From NCBI GenBank assembly GCA_021812025.1, contig JAKAPD010000028.1, forward strand, positions 1 to 6,697: a DNA stretch of 6,697 nt, in the 5' to 3' direction. The notes beneath the pieces were generated by a model. The model was not told where the DNA came from. It was given only the letters and a program-made list of their open reading frames with translations, and did no database searches. Origin of the DNA: Microcaldota archaeon. Its GTDB lineage: Archaea; Micrarchaeota; Micrarchaeia; Micrarchaeales; Micrarchaeaceae. The stretch's first letter is position 1, and every line of letters begins with the position of its first letter. Shown piece after piece: positions 4,982-6,697 of the stretch. The position numbers and the translations under genes were made by a program.

Positions 4982-5638
4982 TCAGAGCTGTTTTGCCACT
5001 CCGTTTTTTGGGCATATGGCGTTGACTGGGCATTTGCTGCATATTGGTACAGTTTGGCATATCTGCTTCCCATGAGTCTTTATCACATATGCAAAATTGT
5101 GCCAATACTTTTTGTCTACGATTTTCATAAGATCCTGTTCCATGTCTTCCGGGTCCTTCTGCATGCTAAGACCGAGCCTGTATGATAGCTTTATCCCCCA
5201 TGTGTCTACAGGAATCCCTTCTACTATCCCATATGCGTTGATAAGTATTGTATTTGCGGTCTTCCTGCCTATGCCGGGAAGTTCTACCAGTTCCTCCATG
5301 CTGTTTGGCACCTTGCCATTGTACTTCTCGCTGATGAGCTTCATCGCCATTATTATGTTCCTCGCCTTGTTCCCCGCGAAGCTTATCCTGCTTATGTATT
5401 TCATAAGATCCTCGACGCCCGCTTCCGCATAGTCTTTAGCAGTCTTGTATTTCGCGAAAAGTTTTGGTGTTGATGCATTTACGGCTTCGTCCCTGGTCTG
5501 CGCAGATAGTATCCCGGCTACTACGAGATCGATTGGGGTCTTGAAATTCAGATAGTACTTCGCGTCCTTGTAGTGCTCGCATAGAATTGTTGTGAGTTCT
5601 TTTGCCTTATTCGGAGAAAGAAGTTTGCCCTTAAGCAT
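4982..5638 (-). CDS. nth: Endonuclease III-like DNA glycosylase/AP lyase, copy 1 (variant active-site loop)
   Basis: A 218-aa HhH-GPD glycosylase of the Nth family, which removes oxidised pyrimidines and cleaves AP sites. Seen in order: LSAQTRD (44–50), which inserts at the lesion, the helix-hairpin-helix ELPGIGRKTAN (119–129) with the expected catalytic K126, the catalytic Asp D145 in PVDTWGIKLSYRLG, and four cysteines C194, C200, C203, C209 for the [4Fe-4S] cluster. Two features depart from E. coli Nth: the His of VDTH is Trp here (W147), and the first cysteine spacing is C-x5-C instead of C-x6-C. I start it at the ATG at 5638, which matches the family N-terminus. A TTG at 5701 would add 21 residues, including DCCGIII, not expected in the family, and would cover the promoter. 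EndoQ follows 8 bp downstream. Membership of the family is certain; exact substrate is not. Confidence 0.93.
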   Translation of the reverse strand: MLKGKLLSPNKAKELTTILCEHYKDAKYYLNFKTPIDLVVAGILSAQTRDEAVNASTPKLFAKYKTAKDYAEAGVEDLMKYISRISFAGNKARNIIMAMKLISEKYNGKVPNSMEELVELPGIGRKTANTILINAYGIVEGIPVDTWGIKLSYRLGLSMQKDPEDMEQDLMKIVDKKYWHNFAYVIKTHGKQICQTVPICSKCPVNAICPKNGVAKQL

Positions 5639-5701
5639 GATAATAATCCCACAACAATCTATATAGCTATTTTCACGATATAATGATATGGTGGTGGTCA
5701 A
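5639..5701. promoter_or_regulatory. Bidirectional promoter region between Nth copy 1 and the ITPase gene
   Basis: Only 63 bp separate the two divergent starts. A palindromic CTATATAG (5659–5666) is well placed as TATA box for the plus-strand gene, giving a leader of about 12 nt. ATTATATCG on the minus strand (about 5688–5680) is well placed for Nth, giving a leader of about 20 nt. GGTGGTGGT (5690–5698) just before the plus-strand ATG is a strong ribosome site. The crowding suggests the two repair operons share regulation. Confidence 0.6.
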
Positions 5702-6268
5702 ATGGAGCAGCTAATTCTTGTGACTAAGAACAAGAGGAAGATAACGGAGGCGAACAGCCTCGCAAAGGCCTTTGGAATCGAATTTGCAATGCCGGAAATC
5801 GGCGACAAGCTCGAGATACAGGCAGAAAGCCCGGTGGAGGTATCGGAATTCGGGGCAAAGAATGCATTTCCTCAGGTGAAAAGACCGCTGCTCGTAGAGG
5901 ATTCGGGCCTGTTTGTAAAATCGTTGAACGGGTTTCCAGGGGTCTATTCCGCGCAGGTGCTTGCAAGGATAGGCAATAAGGGCATACTCAAGCTGATGGA
6001 GGGGATAGATGACAGGGAGGCGCATTTCGAGTGCGCGCTGAGCTTCTTCGATGGAAAAGAAATGAAGTCTTTCGTCGAAAGGGTGAACGGGAGCATCATC
6101 TTTAAGGAAAAGGGTGATACGGGCTTCGGCTTCGATCCGATATTTTCACCAAATGACTACAACGGGAAGAGCTTTGGCGAGGTCTCCATAGAGGAAAAGA
6201 CAAGCCTCTCGCACAGGGGAAAGGCGTTCGTTGCGTTCTGTAAGTGGTATTCGAATGAAGAGCGCTAA
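5702..6268 (+). CDS. rdgB: XTP/dITP pyrophosphatase (ITPase, Ham1/RdgB family)
   Basis: A 188-aa enzyme of the usual family length. It hydrolyses non-canonical purine nucleoside triphosphates (dITP, ITP, XTP) to the monophosphate and pyrophosphate, keeping deaminated purines out of DNA and RNA; it acts as a cytosolic dimer with Mg2+. Diagnostic motifs: TKNKRKITEA (8–17) for the phosphates, a Glu-rich entry region (IQAESPVEVSEFGAKNA, 39–55), LVEDSGLFVKSLNGFPGVYS (64–83) with catalytic D67, GDTGFGFDPIF (138–148), and the base-recognition motif SHRGKAF (170–176). The ATG follows a strong GGTGGTGGT ribosome site. Its end overlaps the start of a second endonuclease III by 14 bp, implying a shared mRNA. 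All key residues are present, so it should be active. Confidence 0.96.
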   Translation: MEQLILVTKNKRKITEANSLAKAFGIEFAMPEIGDKLEIQAESPVEVSEFGAKNAFPQVKRPLLVEDSGLFVKSLNGFPGVYSAQVLARIGNKGILKLMEGIDDREAHFECALSFFDGKEMKSFVERVNGSIIFKEKGDTGFGFDPIFSPNDYNGKSFGEVSIEEKTSLSHRGKAFVAFCKWYSNEER

Positions 6269-6697
6269 AAACAAGATAGGGGTCATAATATCAAGGCTCA
6301 AGAAAAGGTATCCGGAGGAGCTTAGGACAAGGCTCCATTACAGGAATCCGTGGGAGCTTCTCGTCGCTACCATGCTCTCTGCCCAATCACAGGATGCCCA
6401 GGTAAACAGGGCAACTCCGGCTCTTTTTGGTAAGTATCCGGACATAGAGGATTACCTTGGCAAAAAACCAAGTGACCTATACCCTTATGTGAAAATGCTG
6501 GGCCTTTACAGGAACAAGTCAAAAAACATAATCAAGGCAGCGCACTATATACATGATTATTTCAAAGGCAGCGTGCCGCAACACATGGATCAGCTGGTGC
6601 AGATACCCGGAGTAGGCAGGAAAACCGCCAACGTAGTGCAGGGTAACGCCTTTGGCATAACCGAGGGCATAGCAATAGACACGCACTGCATAACGGT
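6255..6697 (+). CDS. nth: Endonuclease III, copy 2 (partial, cut by window end)
   Basis: The frame is open from an ATG inside the last codons of the ITPase gene to the window edge, giving 147 codons of a protein expected to be about 210–220 aa. It opens MKSAKNKIGVIISRLKKRYP. The Nth hallmarks follow: LVATMLSAQSQDAQVN (36–51), NKSKNIIKAA (87–96), the helix-hairpin-helix QIPGVGRKTANVV (116–128) with catalytic Lys K123, and the catalytic Asp D142 in AIDTHCIT. The IDTH motif agrees with E. coli Nth, unlike copy 1. The iron–sulfur cysteines would lie past the window end. The 14-bp overlap with the ITPase gene suggests translational coupling. It is clearly a paralogue of copy 1, not a duplicate: the two differ through much of their length. 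Confidence 0.93.
   Translation, partial: MKSAKNKIGVIISRLKKRYPEELRTRLHYRNPWELLVATMLSAQSQDAQVNRATPALFGKYPDIEDYLGKKPSDLYPYVKMLGLYRNKSKNIIKAAHYIHDYFKGSVPQHMDQLVQIPGVGRKTANVVQGNAFGITEGIAIDTHCIT

Noticed and set aside
5639..5701. Extended Nth copy 1 starting from TTG at 5701
   Set aside because: The extra 21 residues have no family counterpart and would cover the whole divergent promoter. The ATG at 5638 matches the normal Nth N-terminus.
1..6697. CRISPR array, insertion sequence, tRNA or rRNA gene
   Set aside because: I saw no regularly spaced direct repeats, transposase frame, terminal inverted repeats or tRNA-like T-loop sequence in the non-coding stretches.

Overview
The window is archaeal. 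The evidence is a uL30–uL15 ribosomal protein pair of archaeal type, an endonuclease Q (a PHP-fold repair nuclease first described in Thermococcales), TATA-like boxes upstream of several genes, a mix of leaderless-looking starts and starts with GGTG/GTGAT ribosome sites, and frequent AGG/AGA and ATA codons. Small genes, tight packing and a ribosomal pair separated from its usual operon partners would fit a small-genome (DPANN, perhaps Micrarchaeota-like) archaeon. That placement is inference, not something the sequence proves.

Left part (1–3119) is read on the minus strand. From upstream to downstream it holds a 187-aa cysteine-rich protein of unknown function, uL30, uL15 (stop and start codons interlocked), a 64-aa polar hypothetical protein with its own TATA-like box, and a GT4 glycosyltransferase that probably works on a lipid or glycan. 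At the left edge a short open frame on the same strand may be the start of a further gene with a non-ATG start. Neither S5 nor SecY flanks the uL30–uL15 pair, unlike the usual archaeal spc operon.

A divergent 240-bp intergenic region (3120–3360) holds promoter-like boxes for both sides and a perfect GGTCTG/CAGACC palindrome. It leads on the plus strand to a 114-aa protein with two predicted membrane helices. That gene meets endonuclease Q tail to tail, the two stop codons overlapping in one CTAG.

Right part (3702–6697) is a DNA-repair block. Endonuclease III (Nth copy 1) and endonuclease Q form a minus-strand operon with an 8-bp gap. Across a 63-bp bidirectional promoter, an ITPase-family XTP/dITP pyrophosphatase and a second endonuclease III (overlapping it by 14 bp and cut by the window end) run on the plus strand. 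Together the four genes look like a defence against deaminated and oxidised bases: the pyrophosphatase would clean dITP/XTP from the nucleotide pool, EndoQ would nick 5' of hypoxanthine, uracil or AP sites, and the Nth glycosylases would remove damaged pyrimidines and cleave AP sites. The two Nth copies differ at the catalytic-Asp motif (VDTW versus IDTH) and have probably diverged in role. Each gene call is well supported. The idea that they work as one system is inference from gene order.
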